64,000 bases of DNA from NCBI GenBank assembly GCA_026387935.1, contig JAPLKU010000004.1, positions 26,227 through 90,226 of the forward strand. The letters run 5' to 3'. How positions within the stretch are numbered: the first letter of the stretch is position 1; each line of letters starts with the position of its first letter. A model generated the notes under the pieces. That model searched no databases. It was given only the letters and a program-made list of their open reading frames with translations, and had not been told where the DNA came from. Positions 50,088 to 59,347 of this stretch are shown one piece after another. The translations under genes and the position numbers were made by a program. The DNA is from Gemmatimonadota bacterium (lineage in GTDB: Bacteria; Gemmatimonadota; Gemmatimonadetes; Gemmatimonadales; Gemmatimonadaceae).

Positions 50088-52748
50088 TCAACGAATCAGC
50101 ACCGTGACCACGGCGCGCGCCGCCGCGACAAACTCCACGCGGTTCCCATGTCCGGCGAGACTGCCGAGGTACGTCTCGTCAAGGCGCGCCAGCTGCGCTT
50201 CGGTGATCCCGAAGCCGACGGTCCAGCCACCGCGCTGAGACTCATCGGTGAGGTTCACGCACCGCAGCACCATCCACGCCCCGTCCTGGCTCGTCGTTAC
50301 GGCAGAGCAGGCCAGGCCCGTTCCACTCAGCGCGACGCCGTGCACCGGCGGCGAAATGGTCAGCGCAGATCGAAGCGACGCACCCGTCAGCGGGAGGAGT
50401 ACATCGTCTGCAGCGCGCTCGATCTCGTCAATCACCGCGCTGCTTCGCTCACCATGGACCATGAATGCAAGTTCGGCGCCAAACGGACCGTGGCACTGCG
50501 CCTCAGGCGTGTGGGTCGGCCAACCGGCATGACCAGAGCGTTCGGGCAGATCGTTGCGCGAGAGTTCGTCCACGGATCGCACAAGCGTCACGAACATCGT
50601 GCCGCTCGCATCGACCTCGTATTCGCCAAGCCCGTCGGAGAAAATCGTAGCACCGCTCGTCGGTCCGAACGCCGACACGTAGCGGTGCAGGGGATCGGTG
50701 CGCGGCGGAATCTCCATCGCGGCTTCGGCCGGCGTTACCGAGATTGACATTCGCTCAACCGGACCAAACATCCCATCCGCCCAGACGTGCGCGTCGCGAA
50801 GTTCGGTCGCAAAGCCGAGTCGCAGCCGGTGGTCCGACGCGGCGTTCGCCCCCGTGACTTGAACACGAACGATTGGCGCGTTCGCGTCAACGATCAGTGT
50901 CACGCGCGCTTCGATGCCGCCGCGCGCCGGACCAAACGACCATCGCGTTTCAATAGCAGCGCGAACCGGTCCTTTGTGGATCACCTTCGAGCCGCGAAAA
51001 CGCGCCTCCAGTTTCACGTCGCGAATGGAGGGTGTGTACAAATCGCCGAGGTCGGTCCGGCTCTCCCAGACCAGCAGATCAGCGATCGTGCGTTTCGTGT
51101 GAAGGTCGGTGAACGACACGCGTCCATCATTGGCGACACTTATCGAAATCAATCCGTTTCCGATTACACCGTCGGCCACGCTGGCGGGGTTCGGCGGAGC
51201 CACGCGTTTCGCCTGCGACTGGTGCGAAAACACACGCACTCCGTATGCAGGTACTTCAGGAACCCAAACCGCTACTTCGGCCGCGAGCACAGTGTCGCTG
51301 TCGGGATAGTGGCGCGGCGCTTCCGTGCGCTCATTCGCGAGCGACTTGCTCAGCACCTGCAGGGCGCCAATGCCACCGAGCGCCGGTACGGTTGCCGCCG
51401 CCGTGCGCACAGCGCCCGGTGAGGCATTCGCGCCAACGTTCACGTCAGACACAAACGACGTGAGCCGTACAATGGCCACTCCACTGCGTGCGCGCGCAGC
51501 CGGATTTCGCACGACGGCCACGGGCTTCCACGCATCGCGCTGCTCACGCGCAGCGTCGGGGGAATGGCCAATCAGGTCGAGGAGCGCGTCGCCGCGCAGT
51601 CCGGCGGCCTGCGTCTCCGCTTCGTCCAGCCGCACATCCATCGCGCGCGCGACTTCGTCGGTTGAGCAACCGCAGACCGTGTCATGCGGATGGCAGAGCA
51701 GGAGTGATTTCCAGGCGTGTGACACGAGTGCATCGCGGTTCAATCCGTGCCCGCGACGGGCCAGCGCCACCCAGGGCTCAGCGTCGCGCGTCAGAGTCCG
51801 TTCCACCGTCGCGTTGCGCCGTTTCTGGTGCGCGCGCGTGGCAAAGGTCCCCTGCAGCGTCCACATGTAGCCATATGAATCACGCAGCTCGCCCTGGACA
51901 ACCGGTAACGTTGCTACAACCGCCTGACTCACCCAGCTCTTGGCGAACGCTCCAAGGGAACTCCCCCTCGCATGATGCGGCTTCGCTGCCGTCTCGAGCG
52001 CCGTGAGCGCTTCACCGAGATGCCGCTGTCGCGCATGATGGTCGGCGCCATTGGGCAGCAGCACCACGTTGAGTCGAGCGCGTGAAACGATATCCTCGTG
52101 GATCGACGCCCAGCGTTCGCGCGCAGTCGCCGCGTCGGCCGGAAGGTTTTCGCCGATGTCGTAGCCCTTTGTCGAAAGGTGATAGAGGTACGCCTCCTCA
52201 CCACTCGGCGCAGTCCAACGGAACGCATCGCCGGACGGCCAGCGCGAACTTCCAAATCCGCGCGAAAGAATGATCACCTCGAGTCCGAACCCAGCGGCGA
52301 GCGTCGGCAGCGCCGCCGGGTGTCCAAACGAATCGGGGCAGTAGAGCACGGGCGGCGCTTTGGCCCCGAGACGGCCCAGCACCTGCCGGCCCGCGAACAA
52401 ATTTCGCACGAGCGCTTCGCCGGACGGAATAAGCTCATCGGCGAGCACATACCAGGGTCCGGCTTCGATGGCTCCGCGTTCGAGGAGCGCAACGAGCTCG
52501 AACGTTCGTTCGGGCTTCACGGCGAGGTAATCCTCGATGACGCTCATCTGGCCGTCGAGCAGAAAGCTCGATCCCGGCGCTGGCGGATCATCCAGCAGTT
52601 CGTCCACGAGCGCCACGAGCTGCTGGCGGAAGCGGGCAGCCGGCAGATACCACTCGCGATCCCAGTGGGTGTGCGACACGACATGCACCGTCACCGGGGC
52701 GGTCGCTCCACCTTCGCGCTGGCTATCCAACTGCGTCTCATGTGACAC
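50088..52748 (-). CDS. GH38-family alpha-mannosidase
   Basis: About 886 residues. HTHWDREW near the N-terminus supplies the zinc-binding His and Asp, YCPDSFGHPAALP carries the nucleophile Asp, and CHPHDTVCGCSTDEV is the later zinc-site region. Long beta-sandwich domains follow, as in bacterial GH38 enzymes. It should release mannose from alpha-mannosides with retention of configuration. There is no signal peptide, so it probably acts on imported oligosaccharides. The start is taken at GTG 52748; ATG 52787 would overlap the divergent kinase gene. The stop is 82 bp beyond the hydrolase start. Confidence 0.92.
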   Translation of the reverse strand: MSHETQLDSQREGGATAPVTVHVVSHTHWDREWYLPAARFRQQLVALVDELLDDPPAPGSSFLLDGQMSVIEDYLAVKPERTFELVALLERGAIEAGPWYVLADELIPSGEALVRNLFAGRQVLGRLGAKAPPVLYCPDSFGHPAALPTLAAGFGLEVIILSRGFGSSRWPSGDAFRWTAPSGEEAYLYHLSTKGYDIGENLPADAATARERWASIHEDIVSRARLNVVLLPNGADHHARQRHLGEALTALETAAKPHHARGSSLGAFAKSWVSQAVVATLPVVQGELRDSYGYMWTLQGTFATRAHQKRRNATVERTLTRDAEPWVALARRGHGLNRDALVSHAWKSLLLCHPHDTVCGCSTDEVARAMDVRLDEAETQAAGLRGDALLDLIGHSPDAAREQRDAWKPVAVVRNPAARARSGVAIVRLTSFVSDVNVGANASPGAVRTAAATVPALGGIGALQVLSKSLANERTEAPRHYPDSDTVLAAEVAVWVPEVPAYGVRVFSHQSQAKRVAPPNPASVADGVIGNGLISISVANDGRVSFTDLHTKRTIADLLVWESRTDLGDLYTPSIRDVKLEARFRGSKVIHKGPVRAAIETRWSFGPARGGIEARVTLIVDANAPIVRVQVTGANAASDHRLRLGFATELRDAHVWADGMFGPVERMSISVTPAEAAMEIPPRTDPLHRYVSAFGPTSGATIFSDGLGEYEVDASGTMFVTLVRSVDELSRNDLPERSGHAGWPTHTPEAQCHGPFGAELAFMVHGERSSAVIDEIERAADDVLLPLTGASLRSALTISPPVHGVALSGTGLACSAVTTSQDGAWMVLRCVNLTDESQRGGWTVGFGITEAQLARLDETYLGSLAGHGNRVEFVAAARAVVTVLIR

Positions 52749-52765
52749 GATAACTTTTCTCTCGC

Positions 52766-53743
52766 GTGGAATCTCCAACCACTTCATCCAACCGGACGGT
52801 CATCGTTCGCGCGCCCACCCGAATCGATCTGGGCGGTGGCTGGACCGACGTCCCTCCGTACTGCGGTGAGCTTGGCGGTTTTGTCTGCAACATCGCGATC
52901 AGTCGATACGCCGTCGCGACCGTTGCCGCAGCCGAAACGTATCGCGGCACCGCGGTGCCGGCATCGTCTTCGCTCGACAATCCGCTGATTGCGGCAGCGG
53001 TGCGGCGCTCCGGTATTGCCGGCCTGCGTGTCAGCGTGGCGAGCGATTTTCCGTTGGCCGCCGGACTGGGTGGATCATCGTCGGCGAGCGCGGCCGTGCT
53101 CGGAGCGCTGTGCACCTGGCAGGGCAGACACCTAAACCTCGTCGAAATCGCGGAAGAAGGGCGGCGGATCGAAGTGGAAGACCTCGGCATTTCCGGCGGC
53201 CGCCAGGATCACTACGCTGCGACGCATGGTGGTGCTTTAGCGCTCACTTTTACTGACCGGGTGGCGGTGCGCCGACTTCGGCTGTCGGCGGAGACGCGCG
53301 CGGCATTCGAGGCGCGCGCACTCCTCATCTACACAGGTGAGTCGAGAATCTCGGGGAGCACGGTGCAGGCCGTGCTCGACGCGTATCGCGCGCGTGAGTC
53401 GCAGGTGCTCACAGCGCTCGCAGGGATGAAAGGCCTCGCGCGCCAGATGGCCGACGCGCTCGAAACTGGTGACCTCGATTGGCTCGGCGACCTCCTCGCC
53501 GAGCACTGGGGCTTTCAGCGGTCGCTGCATCCGGCGATTTCTACGGCGCGCATTGATGAAATCGTCATGCGCGCGCAGTCGGCCGGCGCGATCGGCTGGA
53601 AGGCGATGGGTGCGTCAGGTGGCGGGTGTGTGCTCGTACTGGCGGGCGCAGGCAACGCACGCGAGGTACGACGCGCCATCGAGCCGCTCGGCGAGATTCT
53701 CGACTTCGCGCTCGATCCCCACGGGCTCACGGCGCAGCTCTAG
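52766..53743 (+). CDS. GHMP-family sugar kinase
   Basis: 325 residues with all three GHMP motifs: RIDLGGGWTDVPPYC at the N-terminus, the ATP loop AAGLGGSSSASAAVLGAL and the C-terminal MGASGGGCVLVL. The LGGGWTD form matches fucokinase, heptose-7-phosphate kinase and related sugar kinases. It should phosphorylate a free sugar in the cytoplasm, plausibly mannose or a derivative released by the divergent GH38 enzyme. Start GTG at 52766; only 17 bp separate its start from that of the mannosidase, so their promoters must overlap the coding regions or one start is wrong. Confidence 0.9.
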   Translation: MESPTTSSNRTVIVRAPTRIDLGGGWTDVPPYCGELGGFVCNIAISRYAVATVAAAETYRGTAVPASSSLDNPLIAAAVRRSGIAGLRVSVASDFPLAAGLGGSSSASAAVLGALCTWQGRHLNLVEIAEEGRRIEVEDLGISGGRQDHYAATHGGALALTFTDRVAVRRLRLSAETRAAFEARALLIYTGESRISGSTVQAVLDAYRARESQVLTALAGMKGLARQMADALETGDLDWLGDLLAEHWGFQRSLHPAISTARIDEIVMRAQSAGAIGWKAMGASGGGCVLVLAGAGNAREVRRAIEPLGEILDFALDPHGLTAQL

Positions 53744-53753
53744 CTGGTCGGCG

Positions 53754-54788
53754 CTACCGCATCCACCGATCCAGATTTTCCAACACAAAACGATCGTCGG
53801 TCAGCTCAGGGTGCTCTGCCATCACTCTCGTGATCTCGTCGGCCTGACCCGGTGACAGTCCTTCGCCCGGATCAATGCACCACGTTCCGGCGAGTAGTCC
53901 CTGCCGCTGCAGCACTTCGTGGATGCCCGCAATGCAGCCGGCGAACGCGTGCGTCACATCAAACAGCGCTGCATTGGCGTCGGTGAGCGCCGCGCCTTCG
54001 GCCATGAGCGGACCGGGCACGGCGCCGGCGGCGCGCGCGGCTTTGGCGCGCTCGAGCATTTCCACGGCACGCCGAGTCCATACCGCCCACTGGCCGAGTA
54101 GACCGCCAGCAATCCAGCGCGTGCGATCACCGACGCGCCAGAGCGTGACGAGGTCGTTCAGGATGCTGTCATCGTTGCCGGTGTACAGCGCAATGTCATC
54201 CCGCCCGGAGTCGATTACCGCACGGACGACATCGAGCGTCTGGTACCGATTGAACGGCGCGATCTTCACGGCGACCACCTGCTCGATCTCGGCAAACGCG
54301 CGCCAGAACTCGTAGCTCAGCACGCGCCCGCCGACGGCCGGTTGCAGATAGAACCCGAATACCGGCATGACCTCTGCAACCGCGCGACAGTGTGCGATGA
54401 GCTCCGCGGTCGTGGCGGTCTTGAGTGCGCCGAGGCTGAGTAGCGCACAATCGTATCCGAGGTCGCGAACAATGCCGGCCTCTCGTACCGCCTGCGCCGT
54501 CTGGCCAATCACGCCGCCAATCTTGAGAAACGGCCGCGGCGCAAGCGCGAGCTGCTCGTCCACGGTCGCGGCGGCAAGCGCCAGGACGGGCTCGTACAAG
54601 CCGCGCTCGCGAATCGCGAATTGCGTCGTATGCACCCCAACGGCCACGCCCCCGGCGCCCGCATCTATATAGTAGCGCGTGAGGGCGCGTTGCCGGCGCT
54701 CGTCGAGCGTGCGCCCCGCCGTAAGCGCGAGCGGATGCGCCGGAATCACACAGCCGGCGTCGAGAAGTGCGCGCGCCTCGTTGTTCAT
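53754..54788 (-). CDS. DHDPS/NAL-family aldolase
   Basis: 344 residues from ATG 54788, which shares one base with the stop of the upstream gene (TGATG). The Schiff-base lysine is K175 in VVAVKIAPFNRYQTLD, and Y147 in FGFYLQPAVG fits the catalytic Tyr. It is a (beta/alpha)8 barrel that joins or splits pyruvate and an aldehyde. In this sugar-catabolic setting a 2-keto-3-deoxy-sugar-acid aldolase or dehydratase is likelier than a lysine-pathway enzyme, as a guess. It is longer than classical DapA (about 290), with an extra C-terminal helical part. Confidence 0.85.
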   Translation of the reverse strand: MNNEARALLDAGCVIPAHPLALTAGRTLDERRQRALTRYYIDAGAGGVAVGVHTTQFAIRERGLYEPVLALAAATVDEQLALAPRPFLKIGGVIGQTAQAVREAGIVRDLGYDCALLSLGALKTATTAELIAHCRAVAEVMPVFGFYLQPAVGGRVLSYEFWRAFAEIEQVVAVKIAPFNRYQTLDVVRAVIDSGRDDIALYTGNDDSILNDLVTLWRVGDRTRWIAGGLLGQWAVWTRRAVEMLERAKAARAAGAVPGPLMAEGAALTDANAALFDVTHAFAGCIAGIHEVLQRQGLLAGTWCIDPGEGLSPGQADEITRVMAEHPELTDDRFVLENLDRWMR

Positions 54789-55822
54789 CAGAACTTTCCG
54801 TCCCGCACGTCGAAATGCGTGGGTTTGGCCAAACGCGCACCGCCAATCCTGGTCCACTCGGCGGTCCAATCGAGCATGGTCGTGATCGTTACCTCCGGAG
54901 CACCAACGAGCGATTTCATCAGCGATGCGTTACTCAACAGTGCATCGGCGGCTTCAGTTCCGTCGAATACTGGCGCACGTCCAAGTCGCGCGCCGAGTTC
55001 GGTCGCGAGCCAGCGGACACTTAGCCGCTCCAGACCTGTCACGTTCACGATACGAGCCGGCGACGCCGCATGCGTAAGCAGTTCGAGCGCCGCGCGATTC
55101 GCATCACCTTGCCAGATGACATTCACATGCCCCATCGCGAGCGAAATCGGCGCGCCATTCTGGATTCGCGTCGCGAGATCGGCGAGCACACCGTAGCGCA
55201 GGTCAATCGCGTAGTTGAGTCGTACGATCGCAACACGGGCCCCGCGTGACGCAGCGCCCTCGAAAACTCGCTCGCGGCCGAGGCAGGATGCGGCGTACTC
55301 GCCAATCGGCCCCGTTGCATCAGTCTCGCGCGAACCCAATGATGTTGCCGGCGTGAGTGGATACACATTGCCTGTCGAAAACGCGACAAAGCGCGCACCG
55401 GCGAAACGCTCGGTGCAAATCTCCGGGACGACAACGTTCATCTGCCACGTTCGTTCGGGCGCGTCCGTCGTCCCGAACTTTTGGCCGGCCATGAAGACGA
55501 TATTCGGCGCGTCTGGGAGACGCGAGACGGCCGTGCGATCAAGCAGGTCGCACCGAATCGTCTCGACGCCTACTTCATTAAGACTGCGCTCGGCCTCAGA
55601 TGAGGAGAATCGCGAAACGGCAATCACCCGGCGCGGGCGCGGACCACCGGCATGGGCCACCGCGCGAGCGGCCATCCGCGCCAGCGTCGGTCCCATCTTT
55701 CCGCCGGCGCCGAGGATAAGCAGGTCGCCAGGGCAGGCGGCGAGCGCACGAGCCGTGGCGCCTCGCGGCTCCGACAGCGCGAGTTCGAGTTCAGCGATCG
55801 TGCGAATGGGCGGTGTGGTCAC
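54788..55822 (-). CDS. NAD-dependent epimerase/dehydratase-like protein
   Basis: 344 residues of an extended short-chain dehydrogenase fold. The nucleotide loop is LLILGAGGKMGPTLARM, and FVAFSTGNVYPL gives the active-site Ser/Thr region. The usual YxxxK catalytic pair reads Y176-AAS-C180, so the lysine is replaced by cysteine. It may be a sugar oxidoreductase with unusual chemistry or an NAD-binding protein without turnover. Start GTG at 55822. It is translationally coupled to the aldolase gene after it, so both probably act on one sugar acid. Confidence 0.83.
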   Translation of the reverse strand: MTTPPIRTIAELELALSEPRGATARALAACPGDLLILGAGGKMGPTLARMAARAVAHAGGPRPRRVIAVSRFSSSEAERSLNEVGVETIRCDLLDRTAVSRLPDAPNIVFMAGQKFGTTDAPERTWQMNVVVPEICTERFAGARFVAFSTGNVYPLTPATSLGSRETDATGPIGEYAASCLGRERVFEGAASRGARVAIVRLNYAIDLRYGVLADLATRIQNGAPISLAMGHVNVIWQGDANRAALELLTHAASPARIVNVTGLERLSVRWLATELGARLGRAPVFDGTEAADALLSNASLMKSLVGAPEVTITTMLDWTAEWTRIGGARLAKPTHFDVRDGKF

Positions 55823-55884
55823 GGGTCGAAGGTACCATGAACGGAAGGTTCGCCGTCACCGTAACCCAGCAGTATTATCTCACT

Positions 55885-55920
55885 GGTCCGACTGGACCTT
55901 GTTCATGAATATGTAATGAA
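55885..55920. promoter_or_regulatory. AT-rich inverted repeats upstream of the VPS10 operon
   Basis: A 5-bp hairpin GGTCC-gact-GGACC (55885-55898) is followed by TTCAT (55902-55906) and ATGAA (55916-55920) around an AT-rich spacer. The Shine-Dalgarno GGAGGA of the next gene is at 55927-55932. It lies between the divergent epimerase and VPS10 genes and probably contains the promoter of one or both. Confidence 0.35.
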
Positions 55921-55938
55921 CCCGCCGGAGGATAGATG

Positions 55939-58900
55939 ATGTTCCCCACCCGTATTGTTCGCACCGCCGCAGCGATCACGCTGCTCTGTTCCGCTTCGCT
56001 TGCCGCCCAAAGCCAGGTCGCAACGGAATTCGAGAAGCTCCACTTCCGCTCCATCGGGCCGGCCACGATGTCGGGCCGAGTGGCCGACATCTCCGTGTAC
56101 GAAGCCAACACCGCCATCTGGTATGTGGCGACTGCGCACGGCGGCGTCTGGAAGACGACCAGCAACGGCGCGCTGATGATACCGCTGGCGCAGGACAAGG
56201 GGCTGCTCTCGACCGGCGCGGTTGCGATGTCGCAGCGCAACCCGGACCTCGTCTACGTGGGTTCCGGTGAATCGAACAATCGCCAGAGCGGCTCGTGGGG
56301 CGACGGCATGTGGAAGTCGAGCGATGGCGGGAAGACGTGGGCCAGCATTGGTCTCGTGAATTCCAAGCACATCGGCCGGATCGTCCTCGATCCGAACAAC
56401 GACCAGACGGTCTTTGTCGCGGCGGCGGGTCCGCTGTACGGACCTGGCGGTGATCGCGGAATCTTCAAGTCGACCGACGGTGGTCGCACCTGGCGGAACG
56501 TGCTCCCTGGCAATCAGGACACGGGTGCCAACGATGTCGTGATCGCGCACGCGGATTCGAAGATCATGTACGCCGCGATGTACCAGCGCCGCCGCTCGAC
56601 CTGCTGCATGAACGGCGGCGGCCCGGGCTCAGGCGTCTACAAGTCCACGGACGGTGGTGAAACGTGGGCGCGACTCGCAGTCCCCGGATTCCCGTCTGGC
56701 GCACTTGGGCGCGTCGGGCTCGATGTGTTCCGCCGCTCGTCGGGTATGATCTTCGTGAGCGTGGAAGGGGCAAGCAGCGGCGGCCGCGGTGCGGCACCGC
56801 CAACCGAAGGGTCGCCGGACGCACCGGCGCAGGGCGGGGGCACATATCGCTCCGACGACGGCGGCGTCACTTGGCGCCGGACGAGCACGAACAATCCGCG
56901 TCCGATGTACTTCAGCCAGGTGCGCATCGATCCGAACAGCTCCGATCGCATCTTCATGGGTGGCGTCGGGCTCCAGATGTCCACGGATGGCGGACGCCTC
57001 TGGGAGACTGATGCGTCGCTCATGATTCACGACGACATGCATGCGCTCTGGATCGATCCGAACAACTCCGATCACATGATGCAGGGCAATGACGGCGGCA
57101 TCGCGATCTCGTACGACGGCGCGAGGACCTGGAACTTCCTGCCCAATCTTCCCGTCGGACTCTTCTACCATGTCGGCTACGACATGGAGACGCCGTACAA
57201 CATCTGCGGCGGTATGCAGGACAACTACAACTGGTGCGGACCCAGCCGCTCGCGTCACACCGCGGGCATCATGAACTACGACTGGTTCCAGATTCAGGGC
57301 GGCGACGGATTCGTGGCGATTCCGGATTTGCGCGACTCGCGGATCATCTACACGGAGTCGCAGGACGGAAACGTCACGCGCAAGAACAAGGTGACTGGCG
57401 AGTCGAAGAGCATCCGCCCCTCACCGGCGAACGTGGTCAACCCGACGGCGGGCGAACCGGCCTACCGCTTTCATTGGGATACGCCGCTGATGCACTCGCC
57501 AAACGACCCGGGCCAGCTGCTCGTCGCGGCGAACCGCGTCTTCCGTTCCACCGATCGTGGCGACTCGTGGACGGCGATCAGTCCCGACCTCACGACCAAC
57601 GCGAACCGCGACACCATTGTCACGATGGGGCTCAAGGGCAGCGATATCACCATTTCGCGCAACGATGGCGTGTCGCAGTGGCCGACGATTGTCGCCCTCG
57701 GCGAGTCGCCGAAGCAGGCGGGTGTCTACTACGCCGGTACCGATGACGGCAACGTCCAGATGACGCGGGACAATGGCAAATCGTGGACGAACATCACCAG
57801 CCGACTGCCGGGGTTCCCGGTAGGCGCCTTCGTCTCGCGCGTCGTGCCGTCTCGGTTTGACGCGGCCACGGTGTACGTGACCGTCGACAACCACCGCGAA
57901 AACGACTACGGGCCACATGCCTGGGCGAGCAAGGACTTTGGCGCCAGCTTCACCCGCATGACCAACGGCCTCGCCGGAGAAGTCACGCGCACGCTCACCG
58001 AAGACGTCAAGAATGCCGACGTGTTGTACATCGGCACGGAAACGGGAATCTTCCTCTCGCTCGACCGCGGCCAGAACTGGCGCCGGCTGAAGGGGAACTT
58101 CCCCACGGTGCGTGTGGACGAGCTCACGATTATGCCGCGCGATAACGCCCTCCTCGTGGCGTCGCATGGACGCTCGCTCTGGGTGCTCGACGACCTCTCG
58201 CCGATTCAGGAATACGCAGCGGCGAATGCAGCGGACGCGAAGCTGTTCACGCCGAGCCCGGCATTGCAGTGGAAGAGCATGGACAATCGCAACGATGAGT
58301 TCTGGGGTCACCAGTTCTTCATGGGTGAGAACCCGCCGCTCGACGCGGTCATCAGCTACAACCTGAAAAAGAACATCCCGGGACTCGGCATCCGTATCAC
58401 CGATGGCGGGCGCACGGTGCGTTCAATCAGCATTCCGGCTTCGCGCAACGCGGCCGGTATCCAGGTTGCGTGCTGGGACCAGCGTGTTGAGCCGATCGTT
58501 GGCGACACGACAGCGCTCGCCGGACTCGGCGGACGCGGCGGTGCTGGTGGTCGCGGCGGTCGCGGCGGCGCACCGGCTGTTCAGGCCGTTCCGGGCATCC
58601 CGACTCCGATGCCGTCGCCGGGATATCTCCCGCAGAATCCGTGCGCGAGCGGCGCGGAAGAAGACGGTAGCGGTGGCTTTGGTTTCTTCACCGGTCTTGG
58701 AAATGCCGGCCCGCACGTGGTGCCCGGCACTTACACGGTGCAGCTCGTAGCAAACGGAACGGTCCTTGATTCAAAGCCGCTTCGTATTGTCGGCGACCCG
58801 GCCGTGCGCCTGGCCGACGGCGAGCGCAATCGCTACAACACGATTGCCACGGAACTGCATGAACTGCAGCGTCGTGCGACGACGGTGCAGACGGCGTTGA

Positions 58901-59304
58901 GCGCGCTCAACCGACAGATCAACACGGCCACTCCGCTCGTTCGCGACGGTGCGGCGATTCCGGCCGACGTGAAGTCGAAGTACGACGCCTTCAACAAGGA
59001 ATGGGAAGGCGTTCGCCGCAAGTTCGGCGTTGGCGCACCGGCACCGGCGGCAGGTCGTGGCGGTGGTCGCGGTGCCGCACCGGATCCGGACAACGTCGTC
59101 GCGAAGATTGGCGCAGCAAAGTCGTCGGTGGCGGCGTTCTGGGAAAATCCGAGCGCTTCGACGATGAAGCAGTACGACGATGCAAAGGCCGCGCTGCCCA
59201 AGGCGATCGCCGATGCAAATGCGTTCATCGCCAAGGCCAGTGCGATGAGCAATACATTGAAGTCACACAACGTCACACTCACCGTGCCGCCAGCCATCAA
59301 GTAA
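55939..59304 (+). CDS. Secreted VPS10/sortilin-type BNR-repeat protein, first copy
   Basis: About 1121 residues. ATG 55939 is six bases from GGAGGA; ATG 55936 is also possible. The signal peptide ends near ASLAAQ. The body is a VPS10-like ten-bladed propeller with many Asp-boxes (SSDGGKTW, STDGGRTW, STDGGETW, SDDGGVTW, TRDNGKSW). Gly/Arg-rich inserts are coded around 58528-58580 and 59050-59080. A helical C-terminal region (about 960-1110) follows. Such proteins are annotated as glycosyl-hydrolase-like, but catalytic residues are not identifiable; ligand binding at the cell surface is plausible. It heads a three-gene operon. Confidence 0.88.
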   Translation: MFPTRIVRTAAAITLLCSASLAAQSQVATEFEKLHFRSIGPATMSGRVADISVYEANTAIWYVATAHGGVWKTTSNGALMIPLAQDKGLLSTGAVAMSQRNPDLVYVGSGESNNRQSGSWGDGMWKSSDGGKTWASIGLVNSKHIGRIVLDPNNDQTVFVAAAGPLYGPGGDRGIFKSTDGGRTWRNVLPGNQDTGANDVVIAHADSKIMYAAMYQRRRSTCCMNGGGPGSGVYKSTDGGETWARLAVPGFPSGALGRVGLDVFRRSSGMIFVSVEGASSGGRGAAPPTEGSPDAPAQGGGTYRSDDGGVTWRRTSTNNPRPMYFSQVRIDPNSSDRIFMGGVGLQMSTDGGRLWETDASLMIHDDMHALWIDPNNSDHMMQGNDGGIAISYDGARTWNFLPNLPVGLFYHVGYDMETPYNICGGMQDNYNWCGPSRSRHTAGIMNYDWFQIQGGDGFVAIPDLRDSRIIYTESQDGNVTRKNKVTGESKSIRPSPANVVNPTAGEPAYRFHWDTPLMHSPNDPGQLLVAANRVFRSTDRGDSWTAISPDLTTNANRDTIVTMGLKGSDITISRNDGVSQWPTIVALGESPKQAGVYYAGTDDGNVQMTRDNGKSWTNITSRLPGFPVGAFVSRVVPSRFDAATVYVTVDNHRENDYGPHAWASKDFGASFTRMTNGLAGEVTRTLTEDVKNADVLYIGTETGIFLSLDRGQNWRRLKGNFPTVRVDELTIMPRDNALLVASHGRSLWVLDDLSPIQEYAAANAADAKLFTPSPALQWKSMDNRNDEFWGHQFFMGENPPLDAVISYNLKKNIPGLGIRITDGGRTVRSISIPASRNAAGIQVACWDQRVEPIVGDTTALAGLGGRGGAGGRGGRGGAPAVQAVPGIPTPMPSPGYLPQNPCASGAEEDGSGGFGFFTGLGNAGPHVVPGTYTVQLVANGTVLDSKPLRIVGDPAVRLADGERNRYNTIATELHELQRRATTVQTALSALNRQINTATPLVRDGAAIPADVKSKYDAFNKEWEGVRRKFGVGAPAPAAGRGGGRGAAPDPDNVVAKIGAAKSSVAAFWENPSASTMKQYDDAKAALPKAIADANAFIAKASAMSNTLKSHNVTLTVPPAIK

Positions 59305-59347
59305 GGCTCGCCGTCGCGGATTGATTCACAGATTTGAGGAGAAGGAG

